This document shows positions 33,310 through 45,999 of a stretch of 64,000 nucleotides of DNA, piece after piece. Position numbers and translations under genes: made by a program. The DNA is taken from assembly GCA_020002185.1 (NCBI GenBank), contig CM034531.1:48804715-48868714 (forward strand), in the 5' to 3' direction. Source of the DNA: Paraescarpia echinospica (Eukaryota; Annelida; Polychaeta; Sabellida; Siboglinidae). How positions within the stretch are numbered: the first letter of the stretch is position 1; each line of letters starts with the position of its first letter. A model generated the notes under the pieces. It was not told where the DNA came from. It made no database searches and saw nothing but the letters and a program-made list of their open reading frames with translations.

Positions 33310-33989
33310 CTGGCCTCACGCTGTAGCTGTCTTATAGATCTTGCAACACTGCCGCTTTTGCTTATAGGAGCCTTGTTCAACTCCAGTTTTCTCAAGATAG
33401 ACGCCCTGTCCCGTAGTTCAGCCGGTCTATGGCTGCACATGCACAGCCTGTGACATTGACATTGCTAAGAAGTTCACATTCTTAGGGAGAATCGAAGCAA
33501 AGGAACGATTCAGAGCCTCATTCCGATTAGTGTTCAGGCATAGTTTTGTCATTGCTAGTGCATGAACGCCTAATCTCATTTCAATCAGCTTTCGGAGATG
33601 GACCCTGTCTACATCAGTCATGTTCAGGTGGCGAATTCTTCCTGTTTGTAGGTACATAGATCTGTGCCACCAATTTTTTTTTTCCCACCAGCACACACGA
33701 CAGTGTTGAACATGCACTTTCCGCAATCTAGTGTCGTCTCGATAACGCGTGGCATGAGTGAGGCCACTTTCCTGCTATCACCAGCATACATGTACTGCAT
33801 TTTACTGTGGATTCTGTGGCAACGATTGTTAACATCCAGTGAGATCTTTTTTGTTCCTTTCTAATCACTGCTGTCGATCCTGGAAATATGCGCGCGCTAA
33901 ATTGTGCTTTCATAGAGTTTCGGAACAATGACTGTTCCAGGTGTGTTGTGTCGGCTTGACGCTCCAATTCACGTGGTGTTTCTAACACG
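33310..33989 (-). pseudogene. Mutator-like transposase relic, C-terminal half
   Basis: Minus strand, in order from 33985 downward: ADTTHLEQSLFRN, ARIFPGSTAVIRKEQKRSH, a frame change near 33727, MTDVDRVHLRKLIEMRLG, LNTNRNEALNRSFA and LPKNVNFL, then RKLELNKAPISKSGSVARSI at 33310-33400. The T-N-T-N-x-x-E-A-x-N-R block is the hallmark of the metazoan Mutator-like transposase domain. It continues the N-terminal half at 35211-36275, from which it is separated by a LINE insertion. Confidence 0.8.
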
Positions 33990-35210
33990 CCAGCGTTCAC
34001 GCCCTCTGCGCTGACCTTCGGTGTCCCGCAGGGGTCAGTTCTTGGACCATTACTGTTCACTATATACATGACTCCTCTCTCGTCGCTACTCAACCACCAT
34101 GGCATGGCTTACCATCTATATGCAGATGACATCCAACTTTTCCAAGAATTTAGCCTGAGCGATAACATTTCACCCGACATTGCCATCACAAAAATAGAAA
34201 CCAACATGTTAAAACTCAATGATGACAAAACGGAGATCATCGTCATCCAACCAACATCAGCAACCGAAAATGTTCTTCCTGACGGTGTAACTATCGGAAA
34301 CGTGCGCGTGCTACCCAACACACACGACAGAAACTTGGGGGTGACCTTTGATTCCAATATGTCCCTTGACCGACACGTAACAGACATTTGTAGAAATGCG
34401 TATTACCACCTCCATAGCATTGGACGCATTCGTCGATACTTAGACAAAGAACACACCAAACAACTTGTGCATGGGCTAGTCATTTCGAGAATTGACTGCT
34501 GCAATAGTCTTCTTAATGGATTGCCAGGGACAGTAATTGAGACACTACAACGTGTCCAAATAGCATGTGCTCGTATCATAACGATGCGGTCGAAACGAGA
34601 CCATGTCACGCCCATGCTCTTGGAGCTGCACTGGCTTCCCGTGAAGAGTCGCATTACTTTCAAGACCCTACTTCTCACTTTCAAATGCCTTCATGGGCTC
34701 GAACCTCCATGTCTATCAGTACTTCTCTCTCCGTACCGCCCTACACGCTGTCTACGCTCCTCCGATCAGCTACTCCTTAAACAACCCACTACCCGCACTA
34801 AATTCGGCGAACGAGCATTCTCTTGTGCAGCTCCAAGAGCATGGAATCAACTACCACGCACGGTGCGCCAATGCACTAATATCAATCAGTTTAAAGTGGC
34901 ACTGAAGTCGCATCTCTTCACAAATTATTTTAACATTCGATGATCATAATTATTGATATCTTTATTTTAATTAATTTAATATTATAATTAATCTATTTTA
35001 TTGTTTTAGTAACTTGTATACTTGTGTTTATTTATATATGTTAAGACAGTATAGTTGATTTTACTTATTAGTAATGGTTGTATATGTTGTAGCACATTAG
35101 TATTTTTAACTATATATCGTTTGCTGTTATTTGTACATTTGCATTAACTATTGTAAAGCGCCCCAGGACAATTATTTGGATGGGCGCTATATAAGAAATA
35201 AATTATTATT
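33990..35210 (+). mobile_element. 5'-truncated CR1/L2-type LINE inserted in the transposase relic
   Basis: Starts within the reverse transcriptase at FGVPQGSVLGPLLF, followed by an intact catalytic box (LYADDIQLF), NDDKTEII, LGVTFDSNMSLDRHV, LVISRIDCCNSLLNGLP, LHWLPVKSRITFKTLLLTF and the terminal GERAFSCAAPRAWNQLP block to the stop at 34943. The 3' UTR ends with GGGCGCTATATAAGAAATAA and ATT repeats, the usual 3' end of CR1/L2-type elements. The frame is open for about 290 codons, so this insertion is much younger than the host relic. No target duplication could be called. Confidence 0.85.
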
Positions 35211-36275
35211 ACATTCTGACAAAGGTTCGTCAGCTGGCAGGGTCGCAGTGCAGTTTGCGTGACCTGGACAGGTTGCGTCTTGTCCTCGTCTTCGCAGCGA
35301 AGCACCAAGACTGCACCGTTTGTTCTGAATGCTTATGCCGACAGTGTCACTGTGACCTGACTGTTTCTCTGCGGCGACAACGATTGCCTGGGTTGCATTT
35401 TGCACCAGTGGTGGTCGCTGAGTTGTAACGACTGTCCATCGTTATATTTATAGGTGAATTCTCAGGAAGGCCACGCAGCCTGTTCACTCGTTTAACATGT
35501 TCATGTTTCTTCGCCAGATCAGCTAATGTCATAGTCGCTGTTGCAGCGGCAACGTTGTTGGCTGTTCTCTGCATCACACTGCGATTCGGCATGGGCAAAT
35601 ACAGGCAAGTAAGAATTAGTAGGCCGATTACGTTGCCTGTTGTAGATTCCTGAAGTCCTACCTGTAAGCCAACATTAGGTGATGCTGGCCTACGACCTCG
35701 CTTTCCCGTCACAATTTCACTTATACAACTTGTAGGTGCTGGACGTGAATCCACATTCTGTGCAGCGAATATAGCACTGCCAACACAATCCAACATTGCC
35801 CTCTCTAACAATGGTAAATTCACGAATTGCACCCTATTGTATTTCTGTGTTGAATGCTGTAGTATGCGAACATTGTACACTTACTGCATCTTGCCCTTAT
35901 CGTAAAGGCGCATTTCCTCACGAGTATTGTCTGCTTTCAGATACATTGACGTTAAATCATCATCGTCATCATTGTTGTCGGGTACACGGTGTTTTGGCAT
36001 CTCGCTATATCGACCTTCGGCATCGGGAATCGCAATGAGGCCACCTGGTGTAACTTTTGCGCCTCGCTCGAACTCGGCTTCAGTGAGTCTTGGCATCCAT
36101 TCAGCTAGACTAGCCCCACCTTCCTTCACTGCACTCGCTGCACTGGCGCTGCCTTCCATCCTTGTGATGTATGCAGCGTGCCCCTTCCAGAAACCATATT
36201 TTCTGTCATGCTTGGGTATAGGGTTTGGCTGAAGTTTATCTGACGCATCACACATGATCACAGTTGGCATAGATG
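35211..36275 (-). pseudogene. Mutator-like transposase relic, N-terminal half
   Basis: Minus strand from 36270: an N-terminal region without recognised motifs, a stop near 35881, then VQFVNLPLLERAMLDCV, GKRGRRPASPNVGLQVGLQ, PNRSVMQRTANNV, NRLRGLPENSPINITMDSRY, a frame change near 35400, ATQAIVVAAEKQSG, VGISIQNKRCSLGASLRRRG and PGHANCTATLPADEPLSE. These blocks, including the first catalytic Asp in the M-D-x-R-Y-N motif and the C-x-x-x-L-P-x-x-x-P-L-S-E block, are characteristic of the metazoan Mutator-like transposase family. Confidence 0.82.
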
Positions 36276-37062
36276 CAACAAAAGATTCGAACCTGGCTCA
36301 GCAGAGATCTCTACTGTAATGGCAGGCTAACCCTAATGCTAATATGGCTACCCAATTTTAAGAGAGGAGGGCATATGGTTTTCTCCAGGCTAGCCATTGG
36401 CTGCAACAGTACACCCATATATGTTTGAATCGTGATTAACAACCTCTGTTTGAAATACATCAGATTTAGGATTTCTGTTAGGCTGGGCAGACCTTGTAGA
36501 AGGTCACTATTGAGACAGGTCAGTATTCTGATGGCTGTCGTTCACATGTACCTGTTCGTAATGGGAAACCAGGATACTGGAAGAGTGTTTGCTGTGGCAT
36601 TTATTGTTTACCCCAAAACTGCAACAACACACATGTTCTTTTCACACTATCTATAATTTGTCCCAGCCCCATTTTGAACAGATGTCATCTTAAAAAGGCA
36701 AATGTTCAACATTTTGTGATAAAAAGACAGCATATTGGATAATTTTTTTTTTAAATATTTAAATTGCACTAAATTTGCCAAAGGAGACGTTGTCAAGGTC
36801 GGTTTAGTGTACACAGTGAGGCAGTGACATCAGAATTCATATAGTTTGAGCACAGTAACTAATGCATGAGTCCGAGTTCCTGTTGATCTACGTTATTCAT
36901 AGTGGAGATTGTTCCTCAGCAGACGGGTGTCTGGTTCAAAGACATCTCAATTAATATTCGGTGTATCACTCGCGATTTCACTAGACCATTAATCGGGATG
37001 TATGTGTTGCTTCAGCACTATGTCTCTTTTGTGAAAATTTGCAGTATTCGACGAATATATTT
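36276..37062. other. Non-coding stretch between transposase relic and TIR copy B
   Basis: AT-rich, no recognised domain in any frame, no obvious repeat. It may be the 5' flank of the Mutator-like element. Confidence 0.4.
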
Positions 37063-37515
37063 GGGGTATGACCACATTAAGGATTCGTCCGCCATTACCC
37101 ACCGATATTTCCCAATAGAAGTAGCATTATGCAGGTTGTGTCAATTTCTGAGAGGACTTGTGTAGTATTGATTAAGTAGAAATGATGTTTTTCTGCAGCG
37201 TGGTATCAGAGCTGTGAAATATGACAGCTGTCAATCGGTGCTTTCCTCCGTATAGATACGGTGTCATTTGGCCTTATAATGCATTAGGGCATATCAATGT
37301 CTGGTTCTAGCAGAAATGAAGGGGTGTCAGGTTTGAAAGTGGTTTGTGGAAAATTGAGGTAAGAAAAATTCACGAATTCTGCACAGCATGTGTATGAATG
37401 TAGGTTAAGTATGGTGTAAAAATTTAAAGAAAATTGTAGGTTAAAATTTGCAGGAATTGAAGGAAACGTTATAATGGCCGCCAATGGCCTATGGGGAAAT
37501 CAAAGGTGGTCTCAG
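37063..37515 (+). mobile_element. ~0.45-kb TIR element, copy B
   Basis: Starts GGGGTATGACCACATTAAGG and follows copy A block by block (CATTATGCAGGTTGTGT, TTTTTCTGCAGCGTGGTATC, TCTGGTTCTAGCAGAAATGA, GAAGGAAACGTTATAATGG) with small insertions. The right terminus is degraded (reverse strand: TCTGAGACCACCTTTGATTT). Same orientation as copy A. Confidence 0.75.
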
Positions 37516-37639
37516 ACTTCATTCAAGTTCAGTGAAAACCTGAATGGAAGTAGAGATGCACCCGATGGTGCATCTACAGGTACTGAGACCCAGAGTCGGG
37601 TTGATGACGGGAGCAGTGTAAAAATGTTTCGGTTATGGA

Positions 37640-38110
37640 GGGGATTTTGAGTTTATCTGTATGCCCGCTAAAGCGTCAATCGCTGTGTTTAAGAAGTTAA
37701 GTTAACCTGGAGCGGGGAGAACACCAACAAGTCCGTTGTTGATTGTGTACAACGTGTTGAACCTGTCTGGTGTTCTCCGGGATAGCAGCTTCTCAAATGT
37801 GTGCTGCCACTTCTGTATAACCAAAGCAGAAGCACCGTTAGTAGGGTTGAAGTTGTGGACGACGCCGTGAGGATGAAGTTCGTTGTACCATTTCTAGTGA
37901 GGGATTAAGACGTTGCTGCTGGGAATCCCACACAACTTAAGCATAATCCAAGACTGGTCTCACACGGCTTTTATTACATTTGACAGCTATTTTGGGGGGT
38001 ATTTTCCCCAATGTAGATGATGAGTTGGCTCGATTTGTAGGTATTGTGCGCTAATGTCTATTTCAAGGCTTTGATTGTGCAAGGAGTTTCTTTGTGATAG
38101 GAAGATGGTG
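37640..38110 (-). pseudogene. LINE reverse transcriptase C-terminal fragment
   Basis: On the minus strand: SRVRPVLDYA, a stop, VVWDSQQQRLNPSLEMVQR, then after a frame change VVHNFNPTNGASALV, WQHTFEKLLSRRTPDRFNTL and YTINNGLVGVLPA. This order (VRPVLEYAxxVWDP..., W-x-x-L-E-x-R-R, Y-K-I-x-N-G-L-V) is the post-RT region of CR1/jockey-type LINEs and is related to the fragment at 7556-8168. Confidence 0.7.
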
Positions 38111-38949
38111 ACATGAATCTGTTCCTTCTCAGGATTGCTGTGTTGTTGTCTCGTCAAATGTGGACCCTTCGATCACTTCAGCGTTGTACGAACGATACAC
38201 CAGCAACAGACGTACACAGGCACACAAAACGGAATGGTTACTTGAAATAGAATGGTAGGCCAATACATACATACATAGTATATATATCTTAGAGAGCGAA
38301 TTAACTGTGTACCTATGTGTGGCCGCAGCTTGTTTGATGCAACAATACCAACACATGGCCACGGTTGTAAAGTTCGAAAAAGGGCAAATTTTATTGCCGG
38401 ATCACCTCATGGTAACCATAAATCATATAACTGGATCTATGCATTATAATAACAGGATATGAAGTAAAGGCAGCATTAAAAATATTGCTGTTTACATGCA
38501 TCAAAGGTGAGGGGCCAACCGCCCATACCATGGTAAATGTTCGCAGCGGTATCGCCATCAAGCGATCAAATACTAAGATAAAACCTACTTAACACCAGTT
38601 ACCACAACAAAGCTGAAATACAGTTCAATAAAAGCAATGTAGCACCTCACTAATCTGGTATGATTGGCACGCCATTTGACAGGCATCATAAATCATTTAA
38701 ACACAATTGTACAAAAAACGCGTAAACATGAATACGAACTATTAACGTGACTTGTCTGAAGAGGAGGTGGAGGTTTGAAATTTCTTCTCTCGTAGAAATG
38801 GATTGTCTTTGCTGGCGGAAAAATCGAAGTGACCGAGCCAGCCGTACTTCCCAGCATGCTGTTGCTGGACCAGTCCATTCGTTCGGGGAAGACAGGTTAC
38901 TCCCTAGCATCTACATAAAGTTCATTCTAATAAATTAGAACTTCGCATT

Positions 38950-38978
<29 letters not shown>
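38111..38978. other. Non-coding stretch
   Basis: No supported exon or repeat, apart from AT dinucleotide runs beginning near 38950. Confidence 0.4.
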
Positions 38979-39270
<292 letters not shown>

Positions 39271-41500
39271 TGCCCTCCTCGAAGCGGACGAGGCGTGGCA
39301 CAAACGCTTCTTAAATTTTTTATTTGCATTCCAACATTCTACGTTCCCCACTCCTTTTCCATTTTCTCGTATTTGTCACATACTCGCACCTATCTCACCG
39401 TCTCCCTCGCTCCCTTCCCCTCCCTTCCTCCCTCCCTTCCGCTCCTTCCCTTCCTGCTTCCCTTTCTACCATTATCTTGGTTCTTCCCTCCCTCTACCTT
39501 CTCCGTTGAACGACGTCTTACTGGGCTATTTGAGTATGCATTGTACATTCTATTTCAAGAAGTGGCCAGCAAAGAGGTCAAGTCTATTTGGTAGTTTTAC
39601 AATGGCTTGTTTTATTATCCATTTAATAGACAATAAAATCTTTGCTGCCAAAAGTATGTGGGTCATTTGACGGAGTTCGCTCGCCAACATAAAAAATGAT
39701 GGAACATATCATTTTTGGGGAGATATCTCTCACAAATTGTTTGTGCCAACTTTAAAGTTATCATTGAATAATCTTCGCGTCTTAATTGCATTTTCTGGTG
39801 TCCTGATAAATCGGAATATTTATCGAAGACACGTGGCACACAACCAAACGGCGCGTTACAATTTAGTGTGGTTATCTGCAGGTGTATATACAGCTGTAAA
39901 TGTGTTACGCAGCGTTATGCCATTGACGTGTCTGACTGTAAAAACTGACTATAAATATCATGGTGCTCCAGAACCAGCAGCGCCACCTATCATTCTCGAC
40001 AGTATGATTGACCTTCGTTTACCTGTTTTATTATTACACCTTCATGGAGACACATTGATCGGACATATTTTGTAAAACCGAAGACAACAAACACTCTTTT
40101 ATAGAACGTATTGGACATAACTATGGTATGTACATTGTTCGTCTATATTTATTGTTCAACTGGTGTATTTTGACGAACACATGCTTTGATCGACTGCTCA
40201 TGACACGTCGTCGTCGCATTTGCTGAACAAGACGTGTCACTGCAGCATAGTAGCTGTTTGCAATCGGCCATGATACCCGAATGTCTCTTTGTGAGGATGT
40301 TTACAAGAATCGTTGGGCGGATCAAAAGGACTGATATTGTCTTTAGTTTACCATAATTGTTTTGTTTTGTTTATTTATATCCTATGCATAATTTTGGGTT
40401 TACTACCGAAACGAGAAACTAGGCTCATTTGGTCAAACAAGCTAAGACAACTTGAATCTGCTCACACGTCAAAATTTAATGTTCTTAGTTTAAAGTTGAG
40501 TACTCATTAATCAGAATGCCGTGTCTGCTGAACAGTTGGAGCTTTAAACGGTGTTACGGCTGACTCGTTCTTAAAATAGTCCCACAATGTCTATCAAGTC
40601 ATTAAAAGAGCGAGTGTCGTGAATACAAAATAGACAGGCGCTTACGTGTAACAGGCAGCTGAGCAGCTGTCGTGGAGTGTGGGTGTACGTTGTAGTTGTG
40701 TGATTTTATATGTGTTTGGGGCCTATTTACCAAAAAAGTGGCTTATGTTGCAATATTGTCTGGGTTAGTCGATTTGTGGTTATGTTACGTTAACTGGACT
40801 ATGTTAGTCCATAAGGCAAGCATCGAAATATTGAAGTTGAATATTCAAATGGGGGGACTAATTCCCCCTGCGATTTTCAGTCACAACAATGAATGTCGTC
40901 TCTGAAAACGTTTTATGTATATTTCAAATGCGTAGCATAAATATTGCATTTTTAGACGCCATCTTTATACATGCCAAGATCACGTGAAATTCAAGCTATT
41001 CAAAACTAATGATATGTAGCCAAATCTCGTTGTTTGAGCTAACAGCTGGTTTAACAAAACTAATAAAATTTCGAGTTTACTGGTAGTCATTTAGATTAAT
41101 TTTATACATGTTTGTCAAACATATCACGGAAAATGTCAATAATGAATTTAAAAATTTTCACTTTTGTATTTGTAATTTTAGTGTTGTGATATTTTATTAA
41201 ATGAAATTATTGTTTTTTTAATTTAATGGGTGATAATCTATAACGATGGATGTCCAGGTCACACATAAAGCAACGTCGTGCTCCAATCAAATTCAAAATA
41301 TTTGGCAAATTCGGCATTGCATCGCCGGCGATGCATTTAAAACCCTGGTGCGTGCGCTCTCGTGACTTCACGTAGCGACTTCTGTAATTAATTGCTTTAC
41401 GGCCTAGCTTTCCCCGACAAAGCTGCAACGTTTATAAAAAAAAACGTGCAAACTGCATAGTCCGGCTCGTTTGCCACAAACATAGTTTAACGACATCACT
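39271..41500. other. Non-coding stretch with a CT-rich patch
   Basis: A C/T-rich segment (39390-39500) resembles a degraded poly-pyrimidine tract. No domain is recognisable in any frame across the interval. Confidence 0.4.
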
Positions 41501-42162
41501 CTTGTGTTGATACGTGCATTGGTTGCCGATTCGGAAATACCCGACGCACAAAAGTGCTTGTGTTTACCTACGCTACGACGATTGCAATTTAATATAGATG
41601 ACTCACCACTACAATGTGTAGATCATTTTAATTTTCTAGTATTAATGTTAGGTAAACACCTAAACTGGAATACACACATTGATAAAATATGTAATAAATT
41701 GTCAAGAACAATTGGAATAATAAATAAACTAAAGCATGTGTTGCCACAACATGTTTTATAGTGCACTTGTGCTTCCCCATATCAATGACTGTTTACTCGC
41801 ATGGGGTGAAAATCATACAAAAATGACTAAACTACAAAAGCGAGCAGTTAGAGTAATAACAAACAGCTCATACACGGCACACTCCGAACCGTTATTTAAA
41901 AACCTTAAATTATTGAAAGTTGAAGACTTATTTAAAATTCAACAACAACGGTTAGTTTATAAACACCAGAATGTAAATCTACCTACATATCTGCAGAACA
42001 TACCAGTTACTGTCATAGCTTTTTTTCTCATAAACGTAAGGTGACGTTTATATATTATTTGACAGATATGCGCATCCTGTGTAAACATTTAATTATCATT
42101 ATTACTATTTTTTATTTTATCTTTGGTGATTTAAATGAATACTGAGCACGTGATGTGATGTA

Positions 42163-42199
<37 letters not shown>

Positions 42200-42280
42200 A
42201 TAGATTGCCAGACTTTGTACGGACGGCAAAGACAAACACGCATTTTAAGGCACGCCTTAAACCACACTTTGTTTAGAATA
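41501..42280 (+). pseudogene. LINE fragment, post-RT region, interrupted by an AT tract
   Basis: The conceptual peptide contains RLQFNIDDSPLQCVDHFNFL, LNWNTHIDKICNKLSRTIG, a frame change near 41755, LVLPHINDCLLAWGENHTKM, KLQKRAVRVITNSSYTAHSE and FKIQQQRLVYKHQNVNLP. After an interruption with (AT)n at 42160-42196 it resumes with NRLPDFVRTAKTNTHFKARL and a stop near 42275. This is the C-terminal half of a jockey/CR1-like ORF2. Confidence 0.8.
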
Positions 42281-42419
42281 GCGTTTCTATAATATGGTGA
42301 CGTGAACATTGTAAAACAAAGTTCAATTGTACAACTGTACAGGTGATGTTTATAGGCTGTAGATAGAAAAAACCTAGCACGAGACGTGACTCAGAGCAAC
42401 ATCTGATGTTGACAGGCAC

Positions 42420-42560
42420 GGTGTAGCGAAACATTTCGTCGTTGAAATATCTGGTCGGCGCAGAAGTCGTATGCGCACGAGCGGAAATAGATAACCGAAT
42501 ATTTCATTACTTAAGCGAAACATTTGGTCGCTGAAATATTTGGTAGATTTTGACCCATGA
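42420..42560 (+). repeat. CGAAACATTTCGTCG repeat, copy 1
   Basis: The segment around GAAACATTTCGTCGTTGAAA and TCTGGTCGGCGCAGAAGTCG is nearly identical to 44983-45085 and partly present in reverse at 46000-46135. The words ATTTCGTCGTTGAAATAT and GAAACATTTGGTCGCTGAAA form short inverted repeats. It is probably a small dispersed element; its ends are not defined. Confidence 0.6.
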
Positions 42561-43517
42561 CCTTTACGTATTGTGTAGTGTTAAAAAGCACGAGGGGAAA
42601 CAACTAGACAAAATATTTCATTAGGCTACATACACGAAACGTTTGGTCTGAAATATTTGACTGTTACGTTGCCAGTTGTCGCTGTGAATGCAAGCTTGCC
42701 TTTAATAATATCATCATACATGAACAGTGTTATTAATGCATGAATAATTAATCGGGGCCAGTGTCACTGCAATTACTGAATTAGCCTACATTTAAGAATA
42801 TGGGAACGACTGTTTTTTGCTGTTATATAGTTCGTGCTCATTATAAGTTGATAACTGTAATTATGCACATGATTGTGCATAGTTATGTTCAATTAAAAGT
42901 TTTAGGCTGCATGCATCAAATAATTTTGATAATAAAAACAAATAATGAATTTACTAAGGATATTATTAGGATATATATTATTACTATACCGGACAAAATC
43001 TATAGATTCACCGTCTGATGGTGTTTGTTTTGTACTGACAATTGAATAGGGAGAGAATATGTGTGTATGTATTAGTCATGAATGAATGTGTACAATTTAT
43101 AAAAATGGCTTTCATAAATCTAATCTACATGTAATCATAATAATTTTATTATTTTGCCCAATGATACATGTTTAGCTTTGATCATATTTAGCCTAGATTG
43201 TGAGTGCATTAATTGAGTAGATGTAAACGTCAAATCAATTGTCACACAGTTTATTCATGCACACCATCTTAATTATAATAGTATAACTGGTTTGCTAAAC
43301 AAATATGACTCAGTGTCCTTATAGTGTTATAATTCAATGTCCCTGGAGTTCTCTAAAGCAATGTTCGTGGAGTTCTAGTACTCAACAAGAATAATGATTA
43401 ACTAAAAGCATATCTATACCAAACGTTCAGTTCTAACTAAAGTTATTCAACATGCCACTACCAACGTTCACAATTTCTTTTCCAATCACTTTCCTACGAG
43501 TGATCGTGAATGTCACT
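42561..43517. other. AT-rich non-coding stretch
   Basis: No coding or repeat structure recognised. Confidence 0.4.
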
Positions 43518-44090
43518 TCATAAGTTAAGTTTCTCACGTGCTATATAGTTTCTCCCTGATCTACGAAGATATGCACTGGTTGTACAGTTCTGTTCACATG
43601 TGTGGGGAGATTCCATCTCTGGCTGAGTTACGTCATGCGGTACGTCACCTGGTACGTCATGTGGTATGTCAGGCGGTGCGTCACGTGGTACGACAAGCGG
43701 TACGTCAGGCAGTTCTGCATGAACAGGTTCCTCCGGAGGCAGTTTGGGAGACAATTCAAGAGACAGTTCAGAAGATGGTGTCTTCTCCGGCACCGAGCTA
43801 TCACCAATCACACAACGACTCCTCACATGGTCAATGTGTATATGCACTACTCTCCCATCCTCGAGGCGAACGTGGACTGAATGACACGGGGCCAGTCCGT
43901 TCCACGATAACGTCACTGAGCCATTTTGTTTTGCCACTGAAGTTTATAACTTGTTCTACAACAACACCGGGCGCAACCTGCTGGAGATCGGAAGCGAGGC
44001 TCTGTGTAATGGACTTCCAGCGAGGCCGGACCCCAATGTCTTGTGGGCCAACACCACGTTGAAGATTCCTTGACGGTGTCACACCTGCCT
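43518..44090 (-). pseudogene. Ty3/Gypsy-type pol C terminus (GPY/F-like region)
   Basis: On the minus strand: QQVAPGVVVEQVINFSG, KTKWLSDVIVERTGPVSF, then after a one-base frame change SVHVRLEDGRVVHIHIDHVR and SR. The W-x-x-x-V-I-x-R-x-G-P-x-S-[FY] block followed by V-x-L-x-D-G-R-x-x-x-x-H-x-D-H-[VL]-R marks the end of integrase in Ty3/Gypsy pol. The tail is rich in proline, aspartate and valine and ends RRSGRNYIAREKLNL. No LTR was recognised. The frame break makes it non-functional. Confidence 0.72.
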
Positions 44091-44982
44091 AACCTACAAT
44101 TGCATTGGCTTGTTCTTCGTTCAGGCCGAGGGCTTCAAGGGTTCGCCCAAGCAGAAACGGCTCTATAACAAGCCTCTTGTACGATGCACTGCAATGGAAT
44201 GAATAACATATCTAAAGAGAAATCATGTACAGCCTGATACAGAAGATATATACAATTAACACATAAAATAACAGCACTATTTCCCATTTGCATTATTTAA
44301 ATCGAACAAGTAGTATCCAAGGAATCAGTGTTAGAATAACACATCCCTTACAAATGTGTTGCTTAATGAATTTGTTACTTGAAGTTAGTGATGTGTCTGA
44401 AATGCAGGTGTTTGCATCCGCTCGTGCACCTTCATTTTTCTGACTATGACATTCAAATAGGCTATTCAAATAGTACAGAGTTCGGCGCAAAAGAACGTTA
44501 GATTTGACGAGCCATTGCATAGAGACAGCACTTTTAAAAGATTGTAGCGATATGACATCTAGTAAGCATATATTGTTAGATTATACCTACTTTCACCTTA
44601 AAAGCTTCACAATCCAGGTGCCAGTAAGACGTAATGTACTGAATTAAACAAAGTAACGACTGCCATAACTTGGACATACATATATCCATGTATAATTAGA
44701 TTAATTATCCTTATTCTTGTAACTTACAGAGATGACAATTTTCTCAAATTGTCTGGCACCAGATATCGCGTTTCGGTGGAATATATCGCTGTGTGTGTTG
44801 TGGTCTCGCATGCCTGCTTTGCCTGCATAAGCAGTGTTGCCGCAACCTAAAACATGTGAAATGTGTCTGCAATAAATTAATAAATAAATACCCTTGTCTA
44901 TGAGCAATGCATCAAAACCGAAAGGTTATTAAAAAAGAAAGGAAGGTATAGAACAAACAGAGCACAATGAATATGTGTTAAC
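44091..44982. other. Non-coding stretch
   Basis: It continues the decayed retroelement for perhaps 70 bases (LGRTLEALGLNEEQANAI-like peptide on the minus strand) and then shows nothing recognisable. Confidence 0.35.
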
Positions 44983-45085
44983 GAAACATTTCGTCGTTGA
45001 AATATCTGGTCGGCGCAGAAGTCATATGCGCACGAGCGGAAATAGATAACCGAATGTTTCAGTACTTAGACGAAACATTCAAACG
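44983..45085 (+). repeat. CGAAACATTTCGTCG repeat, copy 2
   Basis: More than 90% identical by eye to 42425-42530 over about 100 bases, including TATGCGCACGAGCGGAAATA. Confidence 0.7.
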
Positions 45086-45481
45086 TGATTTAAATAAGCT
45101 TGATTTAAATCGCCAACCCTACACATGGGTATGCCATGTCATGGGCAACATGGCAAATAGTAATTACTACAAGCTATAGTATACTATTACCATATTCCGG
45201 TTCAATAGTTGTGTGTACAGTACAGTAACTTATAGCATTTTAGTTTTTGGACCGACTATTCACACTGTCACGGTCAATGTTAAATTGGCGGACTAGTTAA
45301 CCATTATTGGTCACCAAAAAAGCATGAGGCATAACTGTTCCATATGCCAGAGGGAAAGTGTAGGGTTAGGTTTAGCCTTTCTAAAGGTTATTTGGAAATA
45401 ATTAATGTAGCACTATGTTTGTATATACACTTGCATTCTATATATATCTATCTGTTCGTGCTGATCGTAAATAGCCTAGAC

Positions 45482-45590
45482 TGCCTATGGGTATGCCTAT
45501 AGAATAACCATGTCCATGCCTATGCACATGCCATGGCCAATGGCTATGCCTTGGGCTTGGCTATGGCAGCTATGACTATGTCTATGTAGG
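45482..45590. repeat. Degenerate TATGCC-type hexamer repeat
   Basis: Repeated words of the form CTATGCC / CCATGCC / GGCTATG over about 110 bases; simple-sequence in nature. Confidence 0.7.
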
Positions 45591-45735
45591 GCGCAGTGGC
45601 TCAGGAGTAGAGTCCTGGGCTGCCGTGTCGATCAGTTCACTCAGATGTATGAATGAGTACCTGGCTATAGACAGTGGTGGATATTTGTGTACGATTAGTC
45701 TTCGAACATCAATTGCAACGTGGCTAAACAAAGTG
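45586..45735 (+). repeat. SINE copy 2, 3'-truncated
   Basis: Shares GGCGCAGTGGCTCAGGAG-like A-box sequence and CAGTTCACTCAGATGTATGA, GAGTACCTGGCTATAGACAG and GGTGGATATTTGTG with the copy at 13605. The B-box region is deleted. A G-run follows at 45751. Confidence 0.65.
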
Positions 45736-45999
45736 GAAGAAGTGTTGCAGCTGGGGGGGGGGGCATGGATGTCATGCAAGTGTCAGTCAGTGACACTGAC
45801 ATTGTCAGTGAACACGCTAGAGCCTAGGCCCTAGCCCTAGGCTATCCGTGTGTAGGCCACAGAATGACAGATCAGATGGGTACAGCGACCACGTCCAACT
45901 ATAGCTCTAACCCTGCAGGTGGACATGTAAAAAAATACATTAGTCTAATGCAAATGGTAATTCCAATATCATTCGGAACTTACAGTCACCTGGGCACGC

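Noticed and set aside
32591..33337. Repeat proteins of 180-248 residues on both strands (CPLRYTCWS / QVYRKGQLD units)
   Set aside because: Artefact of the 30-bp minisatellite; only the first ~40 codons of one frame overlap the endonuclease relic.
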